A stretch of 64,000 bases of DNA from NCBI GenBank assembly GCA_949130485.1, contig OX422187.1:5232159-5296158 (forward strand), written 5' to 3'. Both the position numbers and the translations under genes were made by a program. The notes beneath the pieces were generated by a model. That model had not been told where the DNA came from. It saw nothing but the letters and a program-made list of their open reading frames with translations, and did not search any database. Positions 34,866 to 44,639 of this stretch are shown one piece after another. The stretch comes from Agelas oroides (Eukaryota; Porifera; Demospongiae; Agelasida; Agelasidae). Position 1 is the first letter of the stretch. Each line of letters begins with the position of its first letter.

Positions 34866-35234
34866 CTCCATAAGAGGCATGTTAGATCAACTGAGATGAC
34901 CATTTGAAGGTACAGTCGGTTCTTGGGGGGAAGCTGTTTGAAGCATTGTCTAGGGGCTCTGGGGGCATGCTCCTCAACTAAAATTTGGGTTTTAGGTGCT
35001 CTGAGATTGTGATGCAATCTGAGAGGAAAAATCACACCTATAACTGCAAATTTTTTAGGTAGTCTTTAACAAAAGCCTTTTCCTAGTAATCCTCCAGGGC
35101 TCAGGGGCAGGGGAGGAGCTTCCCCTAGTCTATTTCTTGGTGATCTGATAGTGGTATTAGAACTTGTGTGCATTTGTGTAGTCGTTTTGTTGGTGAAGGG
35201 AGGGGAGTGCATACACAAGTTGAGAAAAGCCTCA

Positions 35235-35316
35235 TTTCCAGGCCTTCCTTAATTAGCTTTCCGTCACTTGCAGTACTGACAGAAAGCTGGGTGGGAGCTT
35301 GGAAACAAAGCTGATT
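35235..35316. mobile_element. Degenerate CCTCGTTCCCAG-family foldback
   Basis: GCCTCATTTCCAGGCC, the core TCACTTGCAGTACTGACAGA and a GGAGCTTGGAAACAAAGCT right end match the family with substitutions. Confidence 0.55.
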
Positions 35317-36002
35317 GCAAGCATACAAGTATGCTAAAGTAATGATTGGTATACTTGTGTGACACGGTCTTGGGCTTGTAGTATGAGGCTGGCTGTGCAT
35401 GCAAGTGATACAGACAGTATCATTGAGTGAGAAATTAGCATATCAAGTGTAATAGAATCAAGTAAGCAACATAAGTAGTCAGTGGAGAAGGTAGAAATTT
35501 CATGGATAGTTTGAGTGCATGCATAGCTAGCTCACAATGCATGCAGCTAACTATACACAGCAGGTTTGCAATGGTACTAACAAATTATGCACACAAAGAC
35601 TTGAAATCTTGATAGTTGTGTGTGACATGAAGTTACCATGTACATACTTTCGCTGCCCAAATATAGGCCTCATGGACGGTTGCACTCTCACATGATCATC
35701 TTCACCAAGTGTGCTGCACTCAGTCTTATATGCATGTTTTATAGAGGCTAGCTCTGTGCTGTACAGTCGATTTCCCCCTCAACAACTGCCACAAATATAT
35801 ACCTTCATCCTGACTACTTTATTTTACTGATATTATGCTTACTTGTACCTTGATATGCTGCATACTCTCTGAAAGCATGCCAATTTTTAGTCAAGTTAAA
35901 TTACGTAGAAAGAGGGTTAAGTACATATCGTGGCTGGACACGGGGAACTCCCATGTGTAGTTTTATGACGTAACCTCATGGAGCTATGTGAACTTAGACG
36001 AT

Positions 36003-37225
36003 CCCTTTTCGAACTTAGTCTCTGCAACGAAGTTCATGAAATGAACTGCGCATGCGTGAGTGGGTGGAGTTGTACCCATGAACCCTACAATATCTTCATA
36101 CAGTCATCAAGCAAGGTGAGCTATAGCTACTAAATAGCAAAGTTCAAGTTTGCCCACTGTGACTGAACTTGTGTTGTGGTTGACAAAAGCAATTGGTTGG
36201 TCAACCACTATGTCATTTTTTTAATGTGCAAAGGGATGGTTTCTCAGAGTCTAGTGACTCTGAGAAACCACCCCTTCTATGGTCACAGTAAAGACAAAGG
36301 TCTTAAAAGTTCGATCATTTGGGTACTTGACAGCTTGATTTCACTGCAAACTGAGAGCTTGAGTGTTTGACTATGTTACATGACATCACTGCATGTGATG
36401 AGATCTCCCATGCCTTCTCCCACTGTATATGCAGGTGCACTGCATGTGGCTGTGTTTGAAGTTTGTATACAAGTCCAGGCTGGGAGATTTTACCACATGA
36501 GAAACATCAATGTCTTCCTAGGAAGAGGAGGGGTGTGGAGAATCCTTGTACCTTCCTGATGGGGAAAATCTCCCAGGCCGCCCTCAAAGTGATCAAAGAT
36601 TGTGGAAAATTAAAGCTAATGGCATGCATTCATTTCTTTTCCAGATGAAATTGTGTCCACTTATTTTTGCTGATATGAATCAGCGCAAGTTCCTATTGTC
36701 ACACCCAATTGCTGTCCTTTTCTATTGGACTCTTGGAGACACACATGAACAATTAGACAAGAAAATTGTCCCTTCCTCCTGAAGTCATTGTTTGATGTTC
36801 AAGATGTGAACACAGGTGACTGAAGAGAGACTGAATGGTGAATCAACTGCAGAGCCATTTTATGCAAAAACTGCAAACAATTGGACATTTTCTGATTTTC
36901 AAAATCAGACAAGGATGCCATTTATTTGCCATAGTGGATATACTGCACTCCTAAATCTTGCATGCCACCACTTCACAAAATGGGAAAGAATCTGGCAACC
37001 ATCAAGTCACTGCCACAGCAGAATGTTGCCATGACCAATCGTGCTTTTTGTAGATGGTACTGATTCACATAGACATGATAGCAAGACAGGTTTAGCCGTG
37101 CAGTACAATAATTGTGTTTGTCAGTGACAACATTATAGAGTTCAAGGGTTTAACTCCACCCACCCATGCATGCTCAGTTTGTTAGCATGAACTTTGTGCA
37201 GAGACTATGTTCAAAAAGGGTGCGT
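36003..37225. mobile_element. Foldback element with a decayed internal ORF (1.2 kb)
   Basis: Left arm 36003-36090 and right arm about 37140-37225 are inverted copies with the blocks AGTCTCTGCA, AAGTTCATG and GGGTGGAGTT. The left arm starts where the neighbouring foldback ends. The interior carries the decayed frames described at 36430-37034. Confidence 0.7.
36430..37034 (+). pseudogene. Decayed ORF of unknown family inside a foldback
   Basis: Three overlapping plus-strand frames look like one protein broken by frameshifts: 36463-36648 (TFLMGKISQAALKVIKDCGK), 36546-36782 (FQMKLCPLIFADMNQRKFLL, VLFYWTLGDTHEQLDKKI) and 36816-37034 (NGESTAEPFYAKTANNWTF, FSDFQNQTRMPFI). Each stays open for 60-80 codons with protein-like composition and the breaks fall where one frame hands over to the next. 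I do not recognise the family. Its place between foldback arms suggests a transposon protein. Confidence 0.4.
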
Positions 37226-37261
37226 CAGATAGAAATTCACCACCCGGTTTGAAACAGTTAC

Positions 37262-37860
37262 ATCATCTTATTAAGTATTCATAAGACATTTTAACACTTC
37301 GCTGGCTTTGAAGAACTGTTGTACTTTGACCTCAACTGCCGACTTTTGCTTGCTTGTCAAGGCAGACAGCCAACTGTTCTACAGCTCTTCCTAAGGTATT
37401 CAGTAAAGATTTACAAGTGTACCAACTCATAAGTTGACATAAAACTCAGCAGGAATCCATTTGGGTTGCATAAATTACTCTGGTGCATGTACTCATAGCT
37501 ACTGAAGATCTTGAGACTCCATCCTGGGGCGACAGGCCTGTGTTTCATGATAAAGGTTTGGTTGGACTATTCACTGCCTTGACCAGGTCATCTCTGAGAA
37601 CCTGAAAGTACTAAGTGAATTAGTTAATCAACTATCAATGTCACCAACCAAACCTTTATTCATGAAACACAGGCCTGTAGCCCCAGGATGGAGGAGTTCT
37701 GATGCATTGGTACACTTGTAAATCTTTACTGAATACCTTAGGAAGAGCTGTAGAACAGTTGGCTGTCTGCCTTGTCAAGCAAGCAAAAGTCGGCAGTCGA
37801 GGTCAAAGTACAACAGTCCTGCAAAACCAACGCAAAGCGTCTTTATGATAAGATGATGTA
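37262..37860. mobile_element. Near-symmetrical palindrome, ~600 bp
   Basis: Outer arms 37262-37430 and 37715-37860 share inverted AGGTATTCAGTAAAGATTTA, CAGTTGGCTGTCTGCCTTG and CAAAGTACAAC. A second, inner pair at about 37512-37562 and 37650-37700 (CCTGTGTTTCATGA, AAGGTTTGGTTGG) continues the symmetry toward a small centre. No ORF. Confidence 0.85.
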
Positions 37861-38376
37861 ATACCCGGGCGCGGGTGTATCCCTTCATATGTCATCATGA
37901 CACAAGTCACGCCCATAGCTCCACCCACCGGATGCGGCATTCGGCCTGTACCTAACAGAAGATTTCAAAGTGCGTGTGTCACTGATGTCCATTCGTTTGA
38001 TGAGGTAGCAACTCTGACTGCTTTTAGCATGGTAGTCGAAGACCTCTCAGAGCCTAGTACAATCTGCAGTGGCGTTCACAATAGTAACCAAACTGCAGTG
38101 AGACAGTACATTACCTCCATAGTGCAAGTATATAGCAGCTGCTAGCTAAACATGTTGCGTGGGTGTTAGCTTGTAAATTTCTTGTACTACTAATGTCATT
38201 GCATGTTTTGTAATGGCGTGAGCTTGTCCTACCCCCTGGGATGACTTAGTGGTCTGGAAAGATGCATTCATTTGGGCGAGCCTGAGCGAGCCCCGACTGC
38301 ATTGTATGCTTGCTTGCTTGTTTGTTTGCTTGTGGCCATATACCGTAAATTTTAAATGAGCGCGTTTAAATTTTAA

Positions 38377-38855
38377 TTGGGGCGAGCCTGAGCGAGCCCC
38401 ACACTAGCGGGACTGCATTGCAGATGCGTATGTATGTTTGTTTGCGGCCATATACCGTAAATTTTAAATGCGCATAAATATTTCCCGAAAATTGAACGTC
38501 CTCGTGCGGGTGGGCAATGCTGGTCTACTTCAGAGTGCAGCGTCGGCAACCGTAGCGGAGACGCCTCAAGTTGAAGCACGTACGGCACCTTACTTCTTGT
38601 TTGTCACGGCAGCTACGGACTGACCATCAACGACAGGTTGCTCGCAGACCGTACAAATTATACACGCCGGTTTGTGACCGTTTCAGGTAACGCGGGCCCG
38701 TGCATAAACGGCACTCATAAACGCTAGCGATTCAGCTCATGATTTCAGCGGCGTGAAGCTTAGTCTATTCATGTGTAGTCATAGTAGCTGTTTGCTCAGG
38801 CTCGCCCCCACAATGTTCTACATTTTCTCGAGCTCATGCACTAGCTCGGTAAGCG
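38377..38855 (+). mobile_element. Second Helitron-like copy nested in the first
   Basis: It starts TTGGGGCGAGCCTGAGCGAG after A, and carries GCTCAGGCTCGCCCCC at about 38796 and a CGAGCT...AGCTCG hairpin at about 38829-38848. The outer copy's sequence resumes immediately after (GGGCTATTGCCAGAGTGCAG). The exact 3' end is uncertain. Confidence 0.6.
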
Positions 38856-39164
38856 AAGGGCTATTGCCAGAGTGCAGACGTTGAAGCACGCATGGCAACT
38901 TACTTATTGTTTGTATGTGCTGCTACAGATCATCAACGGCAGGCTGCCCACAGGCAGTACAAATTTCGATCACGACGGTGGTTGAGGTCGCTTCAGGTAA
39001 GGGCCATGCATAAACGGCACCTATAAATACCAGAAATTCAGCTCATGACTTTAGTGTACAGCTTAGTCCATGCATATGTAGCCAAACTGACAGTAGCTGT
39101 CTTGGCTGTTGCCATATGTGATACCTAGCTATCTCTGGTGAAGACTTATCAAGATATCTACTTA

Positions 39165-40045
39165 TTATTAGCGTGTCCAAAAGCAAAATTGCGTAGTGGT
39201 CACAACCACAGTCGAAATTTTGATCAATATAGCCCTACAACACACCTCAAATTGGTTCCCCTTTCCGGTTCTGCTGGTAAGAACGTGCACTTCAAAAATT
39301 CTTGCCTGTTTTTTTTTGTTTTTTATATAAAAATGGTATGTAGCATTTAACTTCGGAAACCGAAACCTTGAGGTAAAATGAAGGTAATCCAGGCTGCATT
39401 TTTTTTCAGTTGCTCTAAGGCTGCTCTTTAAGCCAGTAATTCCAAATTTTCTGTATTGTTATTTTTTTGTTTGGATTCGCTAATAAGTGCAAATTTGCGT
39501 AACCTTTTTTGAGAACGCAACCACAGTCGAAATTTTGATCAATAGCCTCACAACACACATGTGGCAGTCCCGGATAGAAATCGAATATTATTCCGTCGCA
39601 TATTTCGAGCGCATCACCAAGTTTGACGCGCTATAACGCTGAGCTTCCGCTAAGGGCGTGGCTCGTACGCGACGTGTAAACACATGAATATCTGATGCGT
39701 CTATGAAGCGCGTATGAGCGTCAAAGTTGGTGATGCGCTCGAAATACGCGACGGAATAATATTCGATTTCTATTCGGGACTGCCACACATCAAATTGAAG
39801 CGTTTTGGTTTTTCTTTCCAATTCTACTGGTAAGAACGTCCATTTGAAAAATTCTTGCCTGTATTCTTATTTTTAGTCAATGAATACGACGGCGTTTAAC
39901 TTCGGAAAGCCATATCTTGAGGTGAAGTGAGGGTAATCCAGGCAATATGCACATTTTTCAGTTACTCTAAGGCTGCTCTTTAAGGCAGTAATTCTAACTT
40001 TTCTGTATTGCAAAATTTTATTTTTTGTTTGGACACGCTATTATT
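39165..40045. repeat. Tandem duplication inside the Helitron-like element
   Basis: Two units (about 39200-39500 and about 39520-40045) share CACAACCACAGTCG or CGCAACCACAGTCG, AAATTTTGATCAATA, TCTTGCCTG, TTTAACTTCGGAAA and AAGGCTGCTCTTTAA. The second is longer because of the MITE at 39561. The outer edges carry inverted TTATTAGCGTGTCC and GGACACGCTATTATT. Confidence 0.75.
39561..39786. mobile_element. Palindromic MITE with ACAT target duplication and local empty site
   Basis: Termini GTGGCAGTCCCGGATAGAAA and the inverse are followed by long arms (ATTATTCCGTCGC, TTTCGAGCGCATCACCAA). ACAT lies on both sides (39557-39560, 39787-39790). The neighbouring tandem unit has the uninterrupted site CACACCTCAAATTGG near 39240. 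Confidence 0.85.
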
Positions 40046-40467
40046 ATGCGTGACAAATCCAGTTTGCTGCTTGCTCAGGCTCGCCCCACGATGATGCATC
40101 ATCACACTAGTAGCTTCTGTTATCACTTGATGACTCCTTGATGTTAGACTTGTGCTAAGTGGGATTGTTGTGTGTGTATACAAGCTTAACAAAAGAAAGC
40201 CTGTGAATGGGGCTAAAGAAGTGGCACTTTGCACCTCAACCACATGCAGATTCAAAAATGCAATTATGTTGAGGTGCTGACATATGATCAGCACTATTGC
40301 AAGGTGGTATTGCCAAGGTGGTGTCTTTGAAGTTGTAAGGTATCAACCATCACACTATTTGTGGTTAAGTTTATTCAAGCTGTCAACAGAAACTCATTTG
40401 TGGCTAACTTTATACCGCTTGCGTTAAGCTGTCATTCCATCTACCAAGCTGTACACTGCTTGCATCG

Positions 40468-40690
40468 ATGGCTGTGGAAATGAAGAAAAGATTTGTTTTG
40501 TTTCTCCTGCTATCTGCCTTGGTGGTTACTGTCTACATGCACCAGGCCTCAGGTCACTGATTCAAAAATGGCAGCCGACGACAGCAAGCCAGATACAGTT
40601 GCAGGCTGGCCACTGATGGGAGAAAATAATTGTTGTCCCAAAACACTCTGTGATCTGGTGTGTCGTCCGCGAGGCTTAGAATGCTGTTAG
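40468..40690 (+). pseudogene. Frameshifted left-arm copy of the cysteine-rich peptide gene
   Basis: The reading frame starts at ATG 40468 and matches the right-arm gene through the signal peptide. A 4-nt insertion at about 40537 then puts it out of frame and it stops at TGA 40558-40560 after 30 codons. The remainder, including the cysteine-rich C-terminal part up to TAG 40688-40690, is intact in another frame. As it stands the copy would give only a short secreted leader. It is inside the left arm of the palindrome and faces the right-arm gene tail to tail. Confidence 0.85.
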
Positions 40691-43325
40691 TACTGGTGAG
40701 TGATCATGATGATGAAATTGTTTTTCCTCGATAGATATAATAAATTATTCTCTTTACTGCAGGTTGACTTCAGGCAGTGCTAATAACTGTTGTGTGACAA
40801 TCTTGCCGTGGCTAAACTTACCTAATACTTTATAATAGTATTATAATAGCTACTGAATGTATGGTACAGTTGTGCTGCAGTATGGGTCTTTATTAAAACC
40901 TGGACCAGACCGGGGAATATTTGTTTTTGGATGCAGTTGCAACTTAGTTGCTGGACTGCAATGCATTTATGCATGTGCTGTGCCACACCCCCTGTGTGCC
41001 TAGACCTTTGAGAATGGTGTGACAGTCTAGATTGACACCGAGAAGTATACAATTGGAAAGAGAGCTATTCCTCATGTGACTTTAACAACAATGAACTTCC
41101 ACCTATAGCAGCAATTAGAGCTATCTTATGGTGACTTTACAGGTAGCAGAAAGAGTCCAAGATCTATATTGAGCTGTCTATTGAGCTTTTATCCCATGGA
41201 GGGTTGAGAATGGTGTGAGAATTTGTGATCATGTTGATTGAACATGATCAAGCAAAACAAACCCTGGAAGATTGCAGGCACTAGTAGAGAGGGTGGAGTC
41301 TTTTTAGGGAGAATTGGTAAAGAGAATTTTCAAGTGGCCAAAGCATCACTCCAACACTGCTGCTACTTTGGTTATTGGGATATTAATGGAGTAGCAGGAT
41401 TCTGGAGCTGGGGTTTCTAAAGTGAGTGCTGAGTGCCAGTGAGAGCAACATCAGTAACAGCATAGTGGAGTCATGGTGTGATAATATGTCTTCAATGCAT
41501 CTGGTATAATAAAGGAGTGTAAGAAGCTTGAGGTTTGTGGATTGGCCTACCCAGAGAAGATGCAAGAAGAAGAATGTATCATGGAACAGGAGGCTAACGA
41601 ATGAGATCAGGAGAGTGGACCATGAACACTGATTGAAGAGATGCGCAGAGAGAGCTTCAATGCGGAAGTTGAGAAGAGGGTGTCTTGGCAAAAATTGTGG
41701 CCGGGACACTACCTTGAACTTTGGACTGCACCACACCAGAGGCTGCCAAACCCTAAGTATAAGTAGATTGATGAGCCACCATCGAAAGGGTAACCAACGC
41801 CTATCCCCTCTGGGATTGTACCTTCCTAGAACTCCCTGTGATGGAGCTTATTCTAGCTGAGCACTGGGAGGCTAGAACCAGAAACTGACGTGGAGTGCAA
41901 CCAATTTGTGGCTAAGTTTTGGAATTCTGTACCTTAACAGTCTTGTTTTGTATTTGTGCTCCTTGTTTACACATCTTGTCATTGTGCTCCTCAATAAACC
42001 TTGGAGTCCTTGGCCTTTTATACCAGACCATTTCACCGTATTACAAACAGGCCTGGAAATGAAGCTATCCCCTATACTTATAATAGAGTGGAGAGCGTGG
42101 GAACGAGGCTAGCTGGAAATGACACAAATACACTCGGTATAGACACCAAGCCAAGACACCCTCTTCTCAACTTCCGAAATGAGGGGAGCTCTCTCTGTGC
42201 ACCTCTTCAATCAGAGTTCATGGTCCCATTCTTTAGACTCCTGTTCAACGATACATTCTTCTTCTTAAATCAAACCTCCAGCTTCTTACACTCCTTTATT
42301 TTTCCAGATACACTGAAGACATATTGTCACACATTGACTCTACTACTCCGTTACTGATGTCCCTCGCAATGGCACTCAGCATTCACTTAAGAAACTCCAG
42401 CTCCAGAATCCTGCTGTTCGTTGACTCCATCAATATCCCAATGACCAAAGTAGCAGCAGTATTGAAGTGAAGTGATGTTTTGACCACTTGAAACTTAATT
42501 TTCCCTAAAAAGACTCCATGCACCCTCTCTGCTAGTACCTGCATCATAAGCCAAAATTCTCAAAGTCGTTTCATGCATCACATGTCTCAAACACTGCTTT
42601 GGAAGGGAGTGGGACGAGGTCCTTTGGAAAACAATGCTTCCATAATGAAAGAAGGCTTCCTTTGCTTCTGAATGTTCTCTTCTATTGACCTTGTTGCTAA
42701 CTCTTCTTGTTCACAGTTCACTATACAGTGCATTGTTAGCCAATATAGGCTGAAGTTTTTATTATTAAAAGTACATCATGATCACAAACTCTCACACCAT
42801 TCTCAACCTTCCATGGGATAAAAGCTCAATAGACATGTGGCTTAAAATAATTATTGATCTTGGAGTCTTTCTGCTTCCTGTCAAGTGACCATAAGATTGC
42901 TGCTATAGGTGGAAGTTCATTGTTGTTAAAGTCACATGAGGAATAGCTCTCTTTCCAATTGTATACTTCTCGGTGTCAATCTAGACTGTCACACCATTCT
43001 CAAAGGTCTAGGCACAGAGGGGGTGTGGCACAGCACATGCATAAATGCATTGCAGTCCAGCAACTAAGTTGCAACTGCATCCAAAAACAAATATGCTGTC
43101 TGGCCCGGATTTTAATGAAGACCCATATTGTACTATAAACAATCAAATTCTATACATTCAGTAGCTATTATAATACTATTATAAAGTATTAGGTAAGTTT
43201 AACCATGGCAAGATTGTCACACAACAGTTATTAGCACTCTCCTGAAGTCAACCTGCAGTAAAGAGAATAATTTATTATATCTATCGAGGAAAAACAATTT
43301 CATTATCATGATCACTCAACCAGTA

Positions 43326-43544
43326 CTAACAGCATTCTAATCCTCGCGGACGACACACTAGATCACAGAGTGTTTTGGGACAACAATTATTTTCTCCCAT
43401 CAGTGGCCAGCCTGCAACTGTATCTGGCTTGCTGTCGTCGGCTGCCATTTTTGAATCAGTGACCTGAGGCCTGGTGTAGACAGTAACCACCAAGGCAGAT
43501 AGCAGGAGAAACAAAACAAATCTTTTCTTCATTTCCACAGCCAT
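43326..43544 (-). CDS. Small secreted cysteine-rich peptide precursor, 72 aa
   Basis: The ATG at 43544 begins a precursor with Lys-Lys-Arg then a strong hydrophobic signal (about residues 8-22), a polar, acidic pro-region (about 25-44) and a C-terminal segment with six cysteines at 54, 55, 60, 64, 71 and 72. The spacing is CC-x4-C-x3-C-x6-CC, the same order as the CC-C-C-CC framework of some venom peptides, and the precursor layout (signal, pro-part, short cysteine-rich end) is also similar. That is resemblance of form, not evidence of homology or toxicity; an antimicrobial or signalling peptide is equally possible. The stop directly follows the last cysteine. An earlier in-frame GTG would add 24 residues without a signal-like start, so the ATG is preferred. 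A splice-like GTGAGT after the stop in the sister copy suggests a 3' UTR intron there. Confidence 0.7.
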   Translation of the reverse strand: MAVEMKKRFVLFLLLSALVVTVYTRPQVTDSKMAADDSKPDTVAGWPLMGENNCCPKTLCDLVCRPRGLECC

Positions 43545-43945
43545 CGATGCAAGCAGTGTACAGCTTGGTAGATGGAATGACAGCTTAACGCAAGCAGTGC
43601 ATGTAAAGTTAGCCACAAATGAGTTTCTGTGGGTTGACAGCTTACAATAAACTTAACCACAAATAGTGTGATGGTTGATACCTTACAACTTCAAAGACAC
43701 CACCTTGGCAATATCACCTTGCAATAGTGCTGATCATATGTCAGCACCTCAACATAATTGCATTTTTGAATCTGCATGTGGTTGAGGTGCAAAGTGCCAC
43801 TTCTTTAGCCCCATTCACAGGCTTTCTCTTGTTAAGCTTGTATACACACACAACAATCCCACTTAGCACAAGTCTAACATCAAGAAGTCATCAAGTGATA
43901 ACAAAAGCTATGAATGCATCTTTCCAGACCACTAAGTCATCCCAG

Positions 43946-44325
43946 GGGGTAGGACAAGCTCACGTGCACTCAGCATTCTGATGATGTAATGCTCAGTGAA
44001 ATCGTCTGATTACATGCGCTACAGCCCTTATTGAGTGCTTTTTGTGCAGTTTTTGAGAGTATGGTTTGCTGCTGCAATCAGTAATGTTTTCTCGGCATGG
44101 AAGGTGGGCTCACCCATATCCAGGGATTTTCCAACTTTCTGACAATGTAGGGATATTCTACCCTTAGTACAAAACTGTTCCAAGTACTGATCCCCATCTA
44201 AACAAACAAACTTGGATGCCACGAGCGCTTTTTGTTTAATCTCTGTAAATCCCCGTGAACTTTTCGCATACCTAAGAATGGAATGGAATTTTTTCATGTG
44301 ATCATTAGAGCTTGTCCTACCCCAC
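43946..44325 (-). mobile_element. Possible TIR-bounded element with an 89-aa ORF
   Basis: GGGGGTAGGACAAGCTC on the left edge and GAGCTTGTCCTACCCC at 44308 face each other. Between them the minus-strand frame 44297-44028 is open for 89 codons, with SKFVCLDGDQYLEQFC, GRISLHCQKVGKSLDMGE and AEKTLLIAAANHTLKN segments, a protein-like but unrecognised sequence. The left edge is shared with the end of the giant palindrome, so the element and the palindrome may use the same terminus. Confidence 0.4.
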
Positions 44326-44639
44326 CAAAGTCATCCCTCTATCATAGTATACATTTCACTTCAACTTCAGTTGTGAAGAGTTCCCTCTAGCATGCACATT
44401 TGTACGATTATTTATATGGTATCATACAAAATTCCACTTGGTATAGATGCTTGATTTCAAGTTTTCTATACCAAACCGGCTAACTTGAATAATGGCAACT
44501 GACACAGCCACAGACAAGGTAAAAATGCAGTCTTAGGGAACATCTACAAATACCTTGCCTCATGCAAAGTATATAACGTCATTGTATTGTTACGCAGAGG
44601 CAGTGGAAGGCATTTGAAAGTTGGGGGGGCAAAAGGATT

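Larger units (their letters stand above)
34203..36008. mobile_element. Foldback element with ~215-bp arms (1.8 kb)
   Basis: Left arm 34203-34420 and right arm about 35775-36008 are inverted copies (GGGATCGTCTAAGTTC at the outer edge, AACCTCATGGAGCTATGTGA, TACCTTCATCCTGACTACTT). The interior holds the MITE at 34458-34865 and a degenerate family member near 35235. No coding sequence is visible. Confidence 0.85.
38271..40110 (+). mobile_element. Helitron-like rolling-circle element, non-autonomous (1.84 kb)
   Basis: The 5' end is TTTGGGCGAGCCTGAGCGAG. Near the 3' end the inverse of the 5' end (GCTTGCTCAGGCTCGCCCC) is followed by a perfect 14-nt palindrome GATGATGCATCATC (40090-40103) and the terminus ACACTAG. 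A hairpin a few bases before a CTAG end, insertion between host A and T, and no target duplication are Helitron hallmarks. The other palindrome arm keeps the empty site GATGCATTCA|TAGCTT at 43910/43911. The 5' end lacks the canonical TC and the inverted ends resemble the asymmetric terminal repeats of Helentron-type elements. No helicase is encoded. It contains a second copy (38377 on), a tandem duplication and a MITE. Confidence 0.75.
38218..43963. mobile_element. Giant palindrome carrying two cysteine-rich peptide genes
   Basis: The left arm (38218-38270 then 40111 to about 41740) and right arm (about 42130-43963) are inverted copies of about 1.7-1.8 kb around a spacer of about 390 bp. Both outer ends read GTGAGCTTGTCCTACCCCCT going inward. 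The left arm is interrupted by the Helitron-like element at 38271-40110. The right arm has about 200 bp extra at 42575-42780. No target duplication is seen at the outer ends, so it could be a very large foldback transposon or an inverted segmental duplication. The same end sequence occurs a third time at 44308. Confidence 0.85.

Noticed and set aside
43326..43544. Claim that the peptide is a true venom toxin
   Set aside because: Only the cysteine order and precursor layout match; loop sequences and signal are not recognisably related, and no expression data are available.
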